A stretch of 64,000 nt of DNA from Ophiura sarsii (GCA_035610835.1 CM069448.1:27243905-27307904); one strand, 5' to 3'. Counted from the first letter of the stretch, positions 27,701-42,700 are shown. Numbers and translations are program-made. The notes: a model not told the origin generated them from the letters alone.

Positions 27701-30700
27701 CTGATACAGGTGTCCCAACAGTTTTGATACCATTTTTAAAGCTTCGTATCCCTCTTAAAATAATCAGCAGTACCAAAATGAAAACAGATTTTGATAGAGA
27801 AAACTATAGAGAATTATTTTGATACCCAACTTGACCTCTCTTCGGAGGCCCATTAATATGAAATTTTCTATGAAAATTTTGGGCACATAACTCACAATTG
27901 TTCAACTTGCAGGACTCATGGTGTAGGTCTCTATAATCATATGATACATGTTCCTCACATTCCATTCATGAGAATGTGGATTTTTTTTCAAAAAGGCTTT
28001 CACGTATTACATATTTATGAAAGTTACTTACCGCTACAAGACATTTGGTAAAGGTTGTACTTGTCAAACTTTTTGAATACACTGCCTTTAAGTTCCACAA
28101 ACTGTATTGAGAAAGAGATAAGAAAAAGCCTGTGTCAATATCAGCTACCAGATGAGTTCTGATGAGAAACAATATCTATAGCATAATTACAAGGGAAATA
28201 GCAGACGACGGTGGACATGATTGGCCATATGTGACATGATCTACCGAAACCAGACGGAATTGGGCAAGATATCAAAATTGAGCTAGTAATTGATTATTAA
28301 AGTAAAGATCTTCAGCTTTATAATTATACTTTTTTTAATTTTAATTGGACTTCCCAAAGCGAAGTTAAATCATTTTCAAGTTCATCTTTTTGAAAACTCT
28401 AAACTGAGATATCGTCCTTTAAAGATGTACTTACAATGTAATTTACAATGTACTTAAATTTTTTTTAAAAATGCTTTTATTTTTAAAATTGCATTTATTT
28501 TTTTGTTGGTTTGATTTTTTAATCTGAAACTTTCACAATAATGTTATAAACACTCTGAAGATTAATTATTTACAAGAAACTCAAATTCCCAAAAAATCAC
28601 CCCCAATTAGGTTTTGGGCTATTTCTCAGTTTGGAGCTCTGCCCAATTCCGTCTGGTTCGGTAGAACACGTGAGACACGTCACATCAAAAGGGGGTTATT
28701 GGCGCTGAACAGCGAACTGTGCTATGGCCGGTCAAAGTTGGAATATCGAGAAAAAATGGTCCGTAGGTAAATTACTTTTTTCATCGGATTACCCTTCTTA
28801 ATATCTTAAAATCTGGTGTGTGTATTATAATTGTACCATCATTCTGTATTGAGTTTCTGAAGAGTGAGGGCCTAATGGTCCTTACGAAACAGATCTGTAA
28901 AACCATGTAGCAGGATCAAAACCAAATTTCATATTGTATCTTTAAAATCATCACAAATAATTTTAATATTTTCTAACTGACCAGAGAAGTGTTATTATCC
29001 TACCATCGAGACGATTCTCGTGTTCCTATCGTGTTCCTATTGGATAAGCGCCTGGATTTAGTGACTAGATATAATAATAATAATAATAATGGTAATTTAT
29101 AAAGCGCCGGTATCCGCCGCAAGCGACGCTCATGGCGCTTCTCTGCATAACAACCAAAATAACATAAACACGCTAGCCATAAGAACAAAGATGAGGAGAG
29201 TCACATCAAGCAAATGCTTCAGAGTACAAATATGTCTTCAAGTTTTTCTTAAAAATATGTACAGAGTTTGACAGTTTCACATATTCAGGCAAGCTATTCC
29301 ATAGTTTTGGTGCTGCGACTTGAAAACTTCGCTGTCCCCACTGATGCTTAGCCAATGTTTCCCGAAGAAGACCTTGTTTTGAAGAGCGTAGCCCGCGATG
29401 CCCTGGCACATATGGTTGAACAAGTTCTGTTAAATAAGAAGGAGCTGCGTCATGTAAGATCTTGAAAGTAATAAGGCATATCTTGTATTTCAGTCTCTGT
29501 TCAATTGGAAGCCAGTGTAGGTCCGCTAATACAGGAGTTATATGATCTGATCTCTTAGTATATGTAATAATCCGGGCGGCTATATTCTGCAATCGTTGAA
29601 GTCGAGAGAGTTGTGATGATGTAATTCCATATAGAAGTGAGTTATTGGAGTCAAGTCTGGATGTTACAAATGCATGAATGATGGTTTCAGCTGCATCCCT
29701 TGTTAGATGTTGACGGATTCTGCCAATATTTCGTATTGAGCAGAAAGCAGCCTTTGATACAGCTGTCACATGGCAGTCCATTGTTAGATTTGAATCAAAC
29801 ATGACCCCCAAGTTGCGTACATTTGCAGCTGGCACAACATAAGATTCACCGACTCTAACATGTTGAATATTGACCTTTGCAATTTGTTGTTTGGATCCGA
29901 GGATCATGAATTCTGTCTTTGAGTCATTTAACTTCAGAAAATTGGCATTCATCCATGTTCTGATATCATCGATGCAGCTTTCAATTCTGTGAAGCGCAGA
30001 GTCAACATCTGCTTGCACAGGTTTAACAGACAAATACATCTGCGTATCATCTGCGTAGCGGTGATAATTCAGTTGATGCCGACGAATGATATCTCCCAAT
30101 GGCAAAGTATAGATAGAAAATAGTCCCGGCCCGACACACGAACCTTGTGGTACTCCATACTTTAGAAGCTGAAGAAGCTGATCCGCTATTTGGAAAATTC
30201 GTTTTTGATTCTTATATATTCCGTATCCGACCCCCAAATCCCGTATACGGTCAGTAAGGAACTGCGCATGCGTTGTAGTAGATTGCTACGCCGGCGCGTG
30301 ACGAACGTCCTGATTGCATTTGAACTTGCTCGGGTTTTAGGTGACTTACAGAATCATTTGTTCTTGTTTTGTTTTAATAGTGTTTTAGTAGGATAAAATC
30401 GTTATTAGGTGAGGTTGGGTCGAATACGGATTATATCTAGTCTCGGAGTCTGTATCGGGACTCCTCGACTAGATATAATCCGTATCCGACCCAACCTCAC
30501 CTAATAACTAATATTGTCTTTCACCATGTTCAATTATCCAATTAAGTCTTCGTAAGTTTTCCAACTTTAAAACCTGTTTTCTCTTATTGTATTATTTCCC
30601 GAAGCTGTTAGATGAGTGGATGCTATAAAAGACAATAACTCTTGAATGGAATGTTCGATTTGGATAAATAATGCATGAAAATAAATGTTAGATAACTGGT

Positions 30701-33700
30701 TTTAATTAGGCACGCGACCGTGTCACGGTTCGACCGTGTAACGCATGTATAACCCGTGGCCCGTAAGCAAAACACAGTATACGAAAACACGAACTAGATT
30801 TTACAATTTTGGCCATTCCCAAATCGTAACATTTTTGGCGACTTGAGAACAAGACTAGCATCAAAACAGTGACGTCATGATTATAAATGCGCAGAAACCG
30901 CCATTTTGTACCGATTTTAAACCGACAGAAAAAATGCTGCGCAGGTACATGTAATCCAATGGGTTTTTTAACTCTGACGAAAACGAAATATTAACTGCCA
31001 ATACTTCGGGATTTATGATACTTTTTCTAGTTATTTGAAGATGAAACTCAATCTTTGTAGGTTTGGCTTTGATGCTACGTGATCAGAGATCAAGTAGGGA
31101 ATCTTTTTGCGTCGTACTTTTGCTAAATATATGTGCATTAGCATCTTCTAAAGTGTTTCGCATTTCGCGATGCTACATTTGGTTAATGCACTATGCAGGT
31201 TATTGCTGGGCTTGAACTCTACTCCCGGTGGGTTTGAGGGAATTCACGGAGAGTGAGACTTACGGGATACGGGTACCCGTTACACGCACGTATAGAATGA
31301 CCCGTGTCACGTAAGAGAAAAAACACGGGATAACTCAACACTAGTTTTAATAATACATAAAATCTCAATTTTGATTTCTGAAGCCAAGTGCCCTCTTTTG
31401 ATGTGACGTGTCACATATTTTGTATCTCCACTGAGGTCGTCTGGCTTTCTCATGCATAAACTCACAACAAAGTGCTTGTAACATGATTCAAACCTTAATA
31501 ATCCACATTTGCCGTCAAGCTATATTTATATATTTAACACCAACATACCAGGGGCGTATCCAGTATTCAGCACCCCTTTACCAGAAAGTCAATTTTCCAA
31601 ACTGCCGCCCACTTAAAAATTTGAGAGGGGGCGGTTGTTGTTGTGATGTGGTTTACTCTAAACCGGCGCGAAAAAACACACCTATTAAAAACCGATATCG
31701 AGAGTCTAAATCGAAGGTCTTATTCTCAAACAATAGTGCGCACCCCATCTGGATACATCCATGCATACTGATGAGACCCAACTAAGGATTGCTGGCGATT
31801 TTAGTTGTAGTTTATATCCTGAACATTTGGAATGAATTTGACATCGGCCCGATTACCTCTATTGCTTTCAACATAAAAATGGATTTTGATTTCAAACAAT
31901 TCACCACATATTTGAACAAAATGATGTCATCCTAAAACCGCTGCAGTTGGGAAACCATTTTCATTGTAAGTATCCCTTGTTGAATTTTATCCACCGTCGA
32001 CCATTAGTTCAATCGTTTGACAATATAACTTTGTACTTATTCGTGACAGCGACTACGTCTGGCATCGTCTGGAAAATAGTGTATTTGAGGTTCTGGTATA
32101 CATCAAGTCTTTGACAGAATAAAATGAATCATGCAGTTATCATGACATGTTGTTCTACCATGTAATTGATGCATGCCTGTGACCTAAAATACACATTATC
32201 CAATTCAAGGTTAACACTTTCCATGCGGCAGGCGTCTGCAGACGACATACCAAAATTTCACAAAATGTTTCAAAATTGTCACAATTATTAAATTTCATCA
32301 CTATAATGTGGAATCACCATGAGAAATGCATTAAAATAAGTACAAACATGCCTAGTACTGGTTCAATATCATCCTGGAGATAGACTTTGGAATTTGCAAA
32401 AGGTTTCTGAAAAATTTGTTTTGTATAATATGGTAAAACCAATAGCTGTGTGGAAAGTGTTTAAATCGAAGAGTGCATTTTCCAAAGTGTTATTCTAAAT
32501 CACTCTTAAAGCTTAGGTAGTGTTCTGACCTTGGCTCTAAAGTATCAAATGCATCTAAGCTATGATGTTGAAAAAAGTTGATTTCCTTTAAAAATCATAA
32601 GTTAGAAAGAGGCTTCTACAAATAAGCTTTAAAAACCTGTGAAGTAGCATATGATTTATTCCGTTTTATACCATGATGTATTACCAAAAGCTACGGTCAC
32701 AATTTTGTGTACTTTTGATGAAATTGTTCAAAGATTTGTACTTTACTTACATTGTTAGATACCATTATAGTAAGAAGTGATTTGCTGTGTGAGTTGAAGG
32801 CCACATTGAGAGTTGTAGCTTGGAATAGTACTAAAATTGCATGAAGAACTGCATGATAAGTAATGGTTAAGGCACAATACATGATGCATGGTAGTAGTAA
32901 AAGGCAATGGTAGTACAAATGTAGTATGGCAACATCCTTGGTATCGTTGCTGTTCTGTCATCTCCATTTGGCCTTTGAGCATGTATAAAGTAATACTTCC
33001 TATGTAGGGGAGAGCGGGGCGGAGTCCGCCCTCGGGGCGAGTCCGCCCACCACGTGTTTCTCATCACGTGACTGTTGAAAAAGTATCAGACTGGTGTAAT
33101 TTGGTTGCACCGGTCCTAGCAAAGTAACTATTAAAACTTCAGACCCAGATACAGCTCCCCTAAGGATTTATATTGAATGATTGTTTTTGAATAATTAAAG
33201 TAAAATGATCTGCCATTAAAAACGTTGCATTAATCTAAAGACATCACAGCGATGGTACTAACTTTTATAGTCATTCAAAAGGTATAAGGGCTTTGCCTAA
33301 CATATTATGCAGTTAAAAACTTTCCATTCCGTGTTTAGTAGATATACCATGAGATTGAAGAAAAAAATTAGCCATGGGGTGAGTTCGCCCCATTTCGCCG
33401 GGGCGAGTTCGCCCATGCCCTATTACACGCTAAGAAGGGGGCGGACTCGCCCCAACATAATAAATGGACACATGATGTGTCCATTTTATATGTTGGGGCC
33501 ACATGGCCTAATTTGTCATAGTTGTGTCTTGTTGACTTTTGATCAATCTTTACATGGAATAACTGATAGTTTCTGCAATATTTAACTTGCCTATGAAGCC
33601 GGACGAGCTTGCACATCATGAGGGCGAACTCGCCCCGGCGTGAGTAGTATGGGGTAAGTCCGCCCTGTTGGTTATTTTCCTTACTCCTGCACTTACTAGA

Positions 33701-36700
33701 AATTATAGAGTGCTGAAAATATGGGGGTATGTAGCTAAGAAACGTAGCTTTCATTTGGAAGTAGGATAAATGTCTAACTTGTAAAATGAGTCCAATAGGC
33801 AAGCCTGAAAATTAGAGGGCGGACTCGCCCCGCTCTCCCCTATAATCTTTTGGCAGTCTCCTCTAAACATCTTCAAGGGCCAAAACACATCTAGTTCAGT
33901 ATGTATAAAAAGTAATACCTCTTATGTATAGTCTTAGGGCAGTCTGCTCTAACCAAATTCAAGGGCCAAAAACACATATATCAATGCCTTTTAAGTACTC
34001 TTGCCCCTGAACATGTATAAAGCAACATTTCCTATGCATAACTATTGGGCAGTTTACTTTATACATGCTGAAGGGCCCAAAAAACATACAAGGTTTTGAC
34101 AGAACAGCAATGATATGTACAGTTCAGGCACAAAATATAATGCATGGTTGCAGTAAAACATGGCAATATAACACAAGATTTTCACACGGATTCAATGACC
34201 AATCAGGCAACAGCTGGTTTGTCAAATGTCTGATTGTTTGAAAAAGTTGTATTATTTGTCAATAGGAAGAACACTTGAACCGAAAAAAGCTCAATATTAG
34301 GCCAAAATAATGAATGTTTGTGTTGCCTTCAAGTGCCAACAATGTTGAGGTTGGGTCGGTTGGTTGATTTTTTTTAATTGCTGAAAAATATTATTGACTA
34401 TGGCTTTCATGGTTCACATCAAGACAACATTTGTAAATGTCAATTTTACTAGTGTTTCTAGTGTGATAATACTTTATTCAAGCAAATTTCATGACATAAT
34501 GGTGAATGTATTGCAGATGAATGAATATGGTTCTCTTAATCAGAACTCTTTCTTAACACTTGTATTTGAAAGATTTAATAGATTATTTCAAATCAAGATT
34601 GGAAAACTTTGTAAATGAAGATTACGTGGACCAGGTTTTTTGACAAGACAATATGCACAGAATATATAGGATCACAGAAGTTAATCCAAAATTATGGATT
34701 TTTTTTTTTGATTTTTTTTTTAAAACCGGGTATTAGTAGCTACATTTTCTTTTACCAGGTATAGTAGCTACATCATAGCCATAGGTGTGAGTGATGACAT
34801 ATCGCCTTCGCCCAAAATATTCTCCTCATGGATATAGATACATTTTTGTATAAAAAATGAGGCTGTTTATGAAGAATTTGTATGTGACTATACGTCCCAA
34901 AATAGGTTTTGTTTTTGTTGGTTTCATCTCAAATAATACCAACAGCTGAGAACATCAAACACGTACACTTGATGCACAATTCGCCTTCTTATTTGAAGTG
35001 TGCCCCATTCCTTTTAATCATGCTAAAATGATTATTATAGGCAATACTGTTAAAAACATCAATGGGGATATATTATAGGCGCCGGCAGAGAAGTTCAGCA
35101 CAGGGCTTACGCATGCGCCCTAAATAATAAGCGTGTGAGCGGTAACATTGTTGATGCCAAAGATGTTAATCAGATGCGCCCGTAAGTCAGCTCTAAGCCA
35201 TGCTATTTTACTCCACCAATGGCAACTGCACTTCCGTGATTACACTTAGACCTCGGTTGTAACAGAAAAAAGTGCCTAACTTCTTGGCAGCAGACTATAC
35301 ACATCACCAAACTTCTTCCATGTTACAATCTGGGTTAATAACGAGTGGATATACTGTCGAGATACTTGTTACTCGCATTCTTGTTTACGATGCAGAAACT
35401 AAAATGAATTTGACACATCTGATGTTTATCAGCCTACAGAGCCAAGACTGAAATCATATAAAGTGGCAGCAATTAAATGACTTGATAATACATTGGCATG
35501 GGCGTGAACAGTCATTAACATTACCAAACTTATTCACCAATTCCATTTATTAACTCTTAGAATGAACATGTATAAGAGTTAAAAAACACAACATTTGTAG
35601 TTAATCAGTCATGAAAATGATCATATTTTGAAATTGTGAATTTCTTTCAGTGTGACTTCGCAGAAACTGATGATGGCTGGAATCGGTGGATGAGTTAAAA
35701 ACAGTGTTAACTTTTATTGCCTGACATCAGCAGACTGCCCAATGACAAGAATATGAATGCACCTTGTGCTGTTTGACTTATACACTTTTAACTTCTGGGA
35801 AAATAATGTTGGTAATTACCGCATGGAATGGACATGATGTGAAAGTAAAAGGAGTACATATATAGTACGGTGGCAGGTATCTTAATTGATCTAAGTTCAT
35901 TAGTCCTGATGAAGGCAGATCCAATTCCAACAAAAGCTTGACCACTTAAATCGCCCTTTTATTTGTTATGGATTCCATTCATGAAAGCCTTTTTCTAACC
36001 TCCTCAAAAAAAGTTCGGCATTTTTTTTCAATCGCCAATTTTTCTTTCAGATACTTTGTGCTATATTCATATTGTGTTGATGCGTTCCTCTTTCCAGTGA
36101 CACCTCATTTGTAGAATTCACTTGTTTCAGTGCATAGCTACCTGCTTAAGAATGTGTGGAGGTCTCAGTCAAAATATGCTATACTGTTTGGCCATCTCGA
36201 GACAGTGACGTAACTGAACAGGCGCAGCTTTTACGCGCGCGTGTGTATCATCCGCCTTTCAACGCTCGTGTTTGTACGCCAGCGCTGCGAGTATGCGCGC
36301 GCGTTATGTGATGCAATTAGTAGAATACGCGGTTACGTCACTGTCTCAAGATGGCCAAACAGAGTATAAATTCATCAATATTTCCTACTCACACGAACAA
36401 CTCGTCTGTCTGTTCAATGAAGTGTTATATCAACAATTGCAGTGGAGAATGATGCACACTATTGAGTTTTGAGCACACAATAGTGATGATTTTGACACAT
36501 TTCAATTGAGACCTCCCATGTTTTCATGCAAGTGACTGAGCACTGCAACAATATGAATAAATCAAGAAATATACCCAAACAAATCTGAGCTTTTTTCAAT
36601 GAGTTTAGTTTACATGATGTGCAAAGGATCGAATGACAAACAAAGACTCTTCCTGCGCTGCAAGCCATGACATGGGCAACATTGACCAAAACTTACATTT

Positions 36701-39700
36701 GTAGACAGCATGACAGTTAGAACTGTATTTCCATGAGAGTTGATAGCCACATTAAATGTTGTAGCTTGTAACATGACTAATATGACATGACTAACTGTAA
36801 AGGGGATATCGTCAAGGAAATAGTATATCTTGAATGCGCACTATCCGTCAATCTTGTTTAAAACTCGTTGGGACATTATACATGTGCGCATGAAATACCT
36901 GCCAAATTACTAAAAAGCTGTCAGTTAAAAGAAAAGTATGATAGCAGGGTCAGAAGTTCGTCAATGGTTGCAAGAATCCATTTAGATTCTTCCAAAGGAT
37001 TTTGCGAGAATCTATACATTCTTATCCATTCAAGTAGTGTGTCAGACAGATTATCTATGAGATTCTACTTGGATTCTTGCAACTTTACCAGCGGGAATCT
37101 TTGCGAGAATGGATTCTCAAATTTCTGACCCTGTGATAGTCAAAACTAGTTTATGTAATGTCCCCCCCCCCAAAAAAAAAAAACACCACCCACAACACCA
37201 CACACCAATGTTTGAGTGTAACCACAGCTCTTTGCTGGACAATGCTCTTATATGGACCAACATTGAGTTTGGGGGAGGGACCACCGTTTTCACAGGAAGT
37301 GTCCCAACAGTTTTGAACATGATTGCATGGCATATAAATTCCATGCCAATTTGATTTTCATGGTGCTTTGATTTTTCTGGAAAGGTGCCTTATCCAGACC
37401 TTCCACATAGAATCCTCAATGTTCAACATTTACTGTGCTCCAAAAAAGAGTACTGTAAAGTGGTAAATTTCGCGCGATTAAATGTTCACGCTTTTGCTGA
37501 CTTTCAGCCAGTTCTCTTTTTTTAAATTCGGGATTTGAAAGTTCATTACATAGATTTATACGCAAAATAATTATGTTTGCGTGATTTTTATTTTTGCGGT
37601 AGCTGCTTGTAGAGTGAAAAGCGTGAAAATTAATGTAGTGCGAACATTTCCATGCTTACAGTAACTTACCAAATAATAAATAGGCTCATTACGCTAAAAA
37701 TTATGGATTTATTTCACCTCGTCAATTTGAGTAAAACAGTTTCAAACGGTTCAAAATCAGCAAAGCGCGAACAATTAATTGCACAAAAATTATCACTTTT
37801 ACAGTATTGTTGATGAAGATCAGTTAACAGTTATGAACGCTACACCAAGAAGAATGTGACAAAGTGCAATTTTCATTTTTGCATTTGGGTTTTAAACACG
37901 CAGGATAGTATTACATGTATGTGTATTGGCTGCAATGATTAACTGAATTGTATCTCTAATCCTCATCTTACTATCAACTGGTGAGTTGCCGCTACCAATA
38001 ATAAATAATCTGCCTATTGCTACATTGAGACTGTGTGTAGAAGAACCAATTGCCAAAATGAAAAACTAACTTCTGTTTTGGTTTTTGACACATATCTTTA
38101 TTAATATTCAGTCAATCTTTGTGTTTACGTAGGAGCAATAGTCTTGGAGTTGCGAGGTTATTTATTACCTGGTTAGATACTTTTTTGAGGGCTGTATTAT
38201 AGGACGGCGCGGACATATGGGCACTTTGAGTTATTTTCAGCAAATTTGCTTGGCAACAAGTGTTTCAAAAGCAAAATATTCCATGCACGCACTCAACGCT
38301 GAGCGTTACGCACTTGATCCGCAGTAGGCGCAATGTGCGGTTGCCTTAATTGATTGATCTGCGCAAGTTGTTTTCACCGGCATTTGATTATTTTCACCGG
38401 CATGACGTAGGTCCGCCCCAACCTAAAGACAGTTATGACCAACATTACAGCATATCAACACTATGCAATGAATAATAGCACTAATATAACTATACAATAC
38501 AAGTATGACATCATAATCAAAGGATACAGACATATACAATAGCTAGGAATAGATGCGGCACGATACCGAGGTGGTCACGTTTTTTTCTACGAGGCTCTGT
38601 TGCCGTCCAGAAAAGAGCGTCTAAGATATCTTGTCCAAACGATGAAAATAAACGATCTGCAACCTATGTCGATAGAGAATAAGAAGAGGTAAATTAGTTA
38701 ATTAATTAGTTAATTAATGATTTATTATACTTTTTACCTTTTAGTATTTCACACAGTTTTATTGTTTATTATATATTGATTTCAACGTTGTAATTTAATC
38801 AAAATTGTGTAATATCATATATATTATGTTCAGTTGTCCATCCATGCATTTGCGTGTTCATCCTCTTCCTTTGTTATTTGCTCGCCCTCCTGTCATTTCT
38901 CTCTCACGCATGTGCATGCATGGGCAACCTGATATCATGGTGCACTATGATCCTTCATGTATCATCTCGGCCTTTGAATGGTTTGTTTGTGCAATGCTCT
39001 GCAATAGCCACAGCAGTTTGATTTTGGCATACCTCTATCAATCTCTTTTTTATTGCTGTATATTATACTGCTTTTATACTGCTTTTGCATACATCTATAT
39101 ATTATACTTTGTACTCTTTTAGTATTTCACACAGTTTTATTCTATCTTAGATTTTAATGTTGTAATTTAATCAAAATTGTGTAATATCATACTATGTTCA
39201 GTTCTCCATCCATGCATTTGCGTGTTTATCCTCTTCCTTTGTTGTTTGCTCGACCTCCTGTCTTTTCCCTCTCACGCATATATGTGCATGTATGGACGAC
39301 CTGATCATAGGTTGCGAGATAGCGAGTCGAAATTTATGAGACCATTTGGTCGTGTCCGTCTTTCTCATGTGTCCTGATGCTCGACCCACTATTTTAGCGA
39401 CCTTTTTATATATATTGTTTGTGTTTATTGTGTTATATGCTATCATAATATGTTGTTAAGCGCCTTGAGGCCCCTTTGGGCTAAGGGCGCTATATAAGCG
39501 CTTGGTATTATTATTATTATTATTATTTGTAAATCATGACTGATCTACAAGTACCGTATTATCCCTATTAAGCGCCCAGGGCTCTTAGCAAAGTCATTTT
39601 GGGTGGGCGCTTATTACATTGTTTTGTAAGTTACTTTTTTTAAAGTCGTTTATCGTGGAAACTATAAAATTGTTTCAGAATTTTGATGCACATTTTTGGT

Positions 39701-42700
39701 GGAAAATGTGCACAGCCCGCCGATACGTTGATCGCCAACATGTTGTTGATGCCGGGATTTTTGGACGCTACTTTCTTGGTTTATTTTGAGCTGCAGTGGC
39801 TAAAAAGATTATTAGGTGTTACTTTTTGGTAGTCATTGGGAAAAAGAGGGGTGGGCGCTTATAAGGGCATGGGCACTTATTAAGGATAATACGGTACCTA
39901 ATTGTTCAGACTGATCGTTATGTGATGTTGAGGCAGTTTTGTAATTCAGTAAAATGTATTTTTTTATAAAAGGATCGAAATGATGAAAATTGAACAATAT
40001 TGTCTACTTTTTAAATGTCCTCATTTCCCCCTAACTGATTCGTTTATGGCCTAAGATTTAATGTTGAGGTTAGGTAAATTCCACTGACTATACTTTTTTA
40101 TATCAGATCAACACAGGAGCTTATAAACCCTAATATAGGGATTGGGAATTTGCGTTTTTTTAAAAGCACTAAATGTGCTGTCTGATTTTGGAAAAAGTGC
40201 TTTTGGGAGCAAAAGGTGCTTTTTGAAGGTTTTTTTGTGTGTGTGTGCATAAACATGCCATGCATTAAAAATACACCAAAATGCCCGTCTATATTGCGCT
40301 TTTCGATGTTTACACATTTCTAATTTAATTGCCAAAACCATCATTTTTTATTAAAAACTATTAATTAGATAAACAAGGTCTAGAATAAATACTCCCATAG
40401 TAATGCAGTTTGTTGAGTTTTGGGAATAGATATTATTTTTTAAATTTAAGACAACTTTTGTAAAAAGGTGTTGTGGGATGGTATTTGTGCGCTTTTCCCT
40501 ATCCCTACCCTAAAATTTTCAAATACCCAAACTTTAGGACCCCTCAATTTCTTGGGAGACCCCTTAAATTTGTTTTTAGAAGTCCTACGGGGTCCTGAAA
40601 AATTTCATGGGACCTTTCACATTTTTTGATCCAGTGCTATCCCTGCCATCTTCCTCCACTTTACCCCTCCACTTTCCCCTCACCCTCCCTACCCCTGGGA
40701 ATATTCTTACCTCTAAAATATTATAAATTATGTATAATGTTATGATGGTCAATAAATGCGTATGTGTTGTTTCGAGAGAAATTAGACAAATCAATCCACG
40801 CGCGCTGATGATAATGGCACAAACCCGCAGGGGGAGTGCTATTGTGAGCATATCAACATTTGCACAAGTGCATTGATTTGTCTATTTTTTTTGCGAAACA
40901 AAACATACGCATGTTTTGACTTAATTCATACACGACACCAAACAAATCAAAATTCACAATTTGAGCATAAATTTGAACTATGTAAAAACACGTTAACAAT
41001 TTTGCTAACTCCCGCAGTGAAAATCGGCGAACCTGCGATTCATGAACAACAAATCAAAAAAAGTGTGTGTTGATCGCATTGAACGACGCACATGCGAAGT
41101 GCATTAAACACTTTCAATGCACTCCGCGTATTGAAGTTTCTTGCTTTCTGATTGGGTCGACACTACTTGGCGTGTATGAATATATATGATATTATTATTT
41201 ACCAGTGCTTATAGAGCGCATTTCCAAAAGATCAATAACATGATTATATCTCCATATTGCAATATCTGGTGCCCCTGCCCCATGTCCCCTCACCCACCAC
41301 TTACCTCTAACATATTATAAATGATGTACAATTTGATGACGGCTTGCCCCCTTACTATATGATATAACATGGATATATCTACATATTGCAATAACCAACA
41401 GCACACAACGATTAATACAAATTTGAGAATGTCGCAGACTTGTGCGGCTTCAAGGCGTTGACGACTCTTTCTGTAATGCGTGGTAAAAAGACAGAAAGAG
41501 AATAACATACGATAAGAACACAGCTAAAACAAAAACATTATGCTCAATCTTATTCTTCATTTTACTCTTCTCATGTTACATGGTGAACAAATTTCCAGGG
41601 GGGGGGGTAACCAGATAATTTTCGTTAGATATGGGTAGATGGGAAGGGGCATGCTACCAGAAAATTTGAAGCGGTACCCATACCTATAGGATAACAAATT
41701 TGAATTGAGATATCCAATGGCTGTTGTTTCTATCCAACTATGTTTGCAGCACATGCCTGTACCCACTTACATACCAATTTACTCCCTCTCCCCCCCCCCC
41801 CCCCCCCCCCCCCCCCACACACCACACACACTACACAAGCCCCATAACCCAGGTGTATACACAGGCACTATTTTGGAAATGGGAGAAATTTTAAGAAACC
41901 TCCACCTAACTCAATGGCCTACACTCTCTTTGACAGGCCCAATAAGAGCATCTATGGGCTGAAAAGTGAAGTGTGGGGTGGGGAGAGGGTGTGTGGGGAG
42001 GGGGAGGGGGAGGGGAGGGAAGGATTATAATATATTATATTATAAATATGCAATACCTCCTTCTCTATGAACTGGTTAAGAGTTATCCTTCAAATATTCA
42101 GACATCACAACATGTGACCATTGTTTTCAGGATCTATATTATCATAGTATGAGCTTTAATGTCAATTATATGAAAGGGTTGTTTATTTCCACTTCCCCAC
42201 ACTTCAAATTTGAAATTGAATTGGGAATACTAGATGGTTCCGAAATCCATGGATGAAATTTGGTTGACTTTAAACCTTTAAAATAGACAGACTTTTGGTC
42301 TTCATTACAAAATGAATTATTGATTTAATGCGGGGATGCTAACATTTCCATGAAATTGAGAAATTGACCTTTTATCTTGATTAATTATACAACATGTATT
42401 ATTAGACCTTGACAGAGTCCTTTAGCAATCACCAGTGATCAACACCAGTCAGCAGTCAAGCAGACAAAAAGTGGCTTGTTTTGTTTTCCCACACACATGA
42501 GCTCACATACTTTACAGCATTTTTATACAAAATAGGTGTTTTGTTGTTTCAATTTTTTAACATTATTCCTTATCCAATTAGGCCGTGTTTGTTATCATTT
42601 TGAAGGAGAGGGTCTGTTTTAATAATAACATCCAAATTCAAATAACAAAATTGTCTAGCATCAGATGGTATTTTTAATACTGTGAAAACTCTAAAAGTAT

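Larger units (their letters stand above)
26371..28031 (-). other. TAPT1 intron 7
   Basis: Contains the hAT MITE (26946-27413), a small inverted-repeat element (27491-27626) and a 29-G run (27636-27664). No coding signal besides the flanking exons. Confidence 0.8.
28102..32750 (-). other. TAPT1 intron 6
   Basis: Holds an inverted-repeat element (28241-28664), an 80-bp segment repeated at 55113-55192 (28838-28932), the CR1/L2-like retrotransposon fragment (29072-30216), the hairpin 30401-30508, an ACGGGTAC/CCGTGTCACG-rich segment (30710-31330) and TTAA MITE copy c (32211-32464). Confidence 0.8.
32849..38527 (-). other. TAPT1 intron 5
   Basis: Begins with a MITE carrying a nested GC-rich element (32950-34107). 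Further on it holds a GGGTCGGTTGG module (34345), TIR elements at 36181-36367, 36945-37133 and 37451-37806, and AT-rich DNA without coding signals. Confidence 0.8.
38664..41304 (-). other. TAPT1 intron 4
   Basis: Contains a CR1/L2-like 3' fragment with internal duplication (38742-39533), a TACCGTATTATCC MITE (39552-39896), the exon 4-end copy (40709-40747), a dispersed repeat (40748-41190) and a minus-strand (ATT)n retrotransposon tail (41191-41240). Confidence 0.8.

Noticed and set aside
33368..33802. Minus-strand ORF of 144 aa within the nested GC-rich element
   Set aside because: No transposase motif or similarity; G+C-rich repeats keep the frame open by chance.
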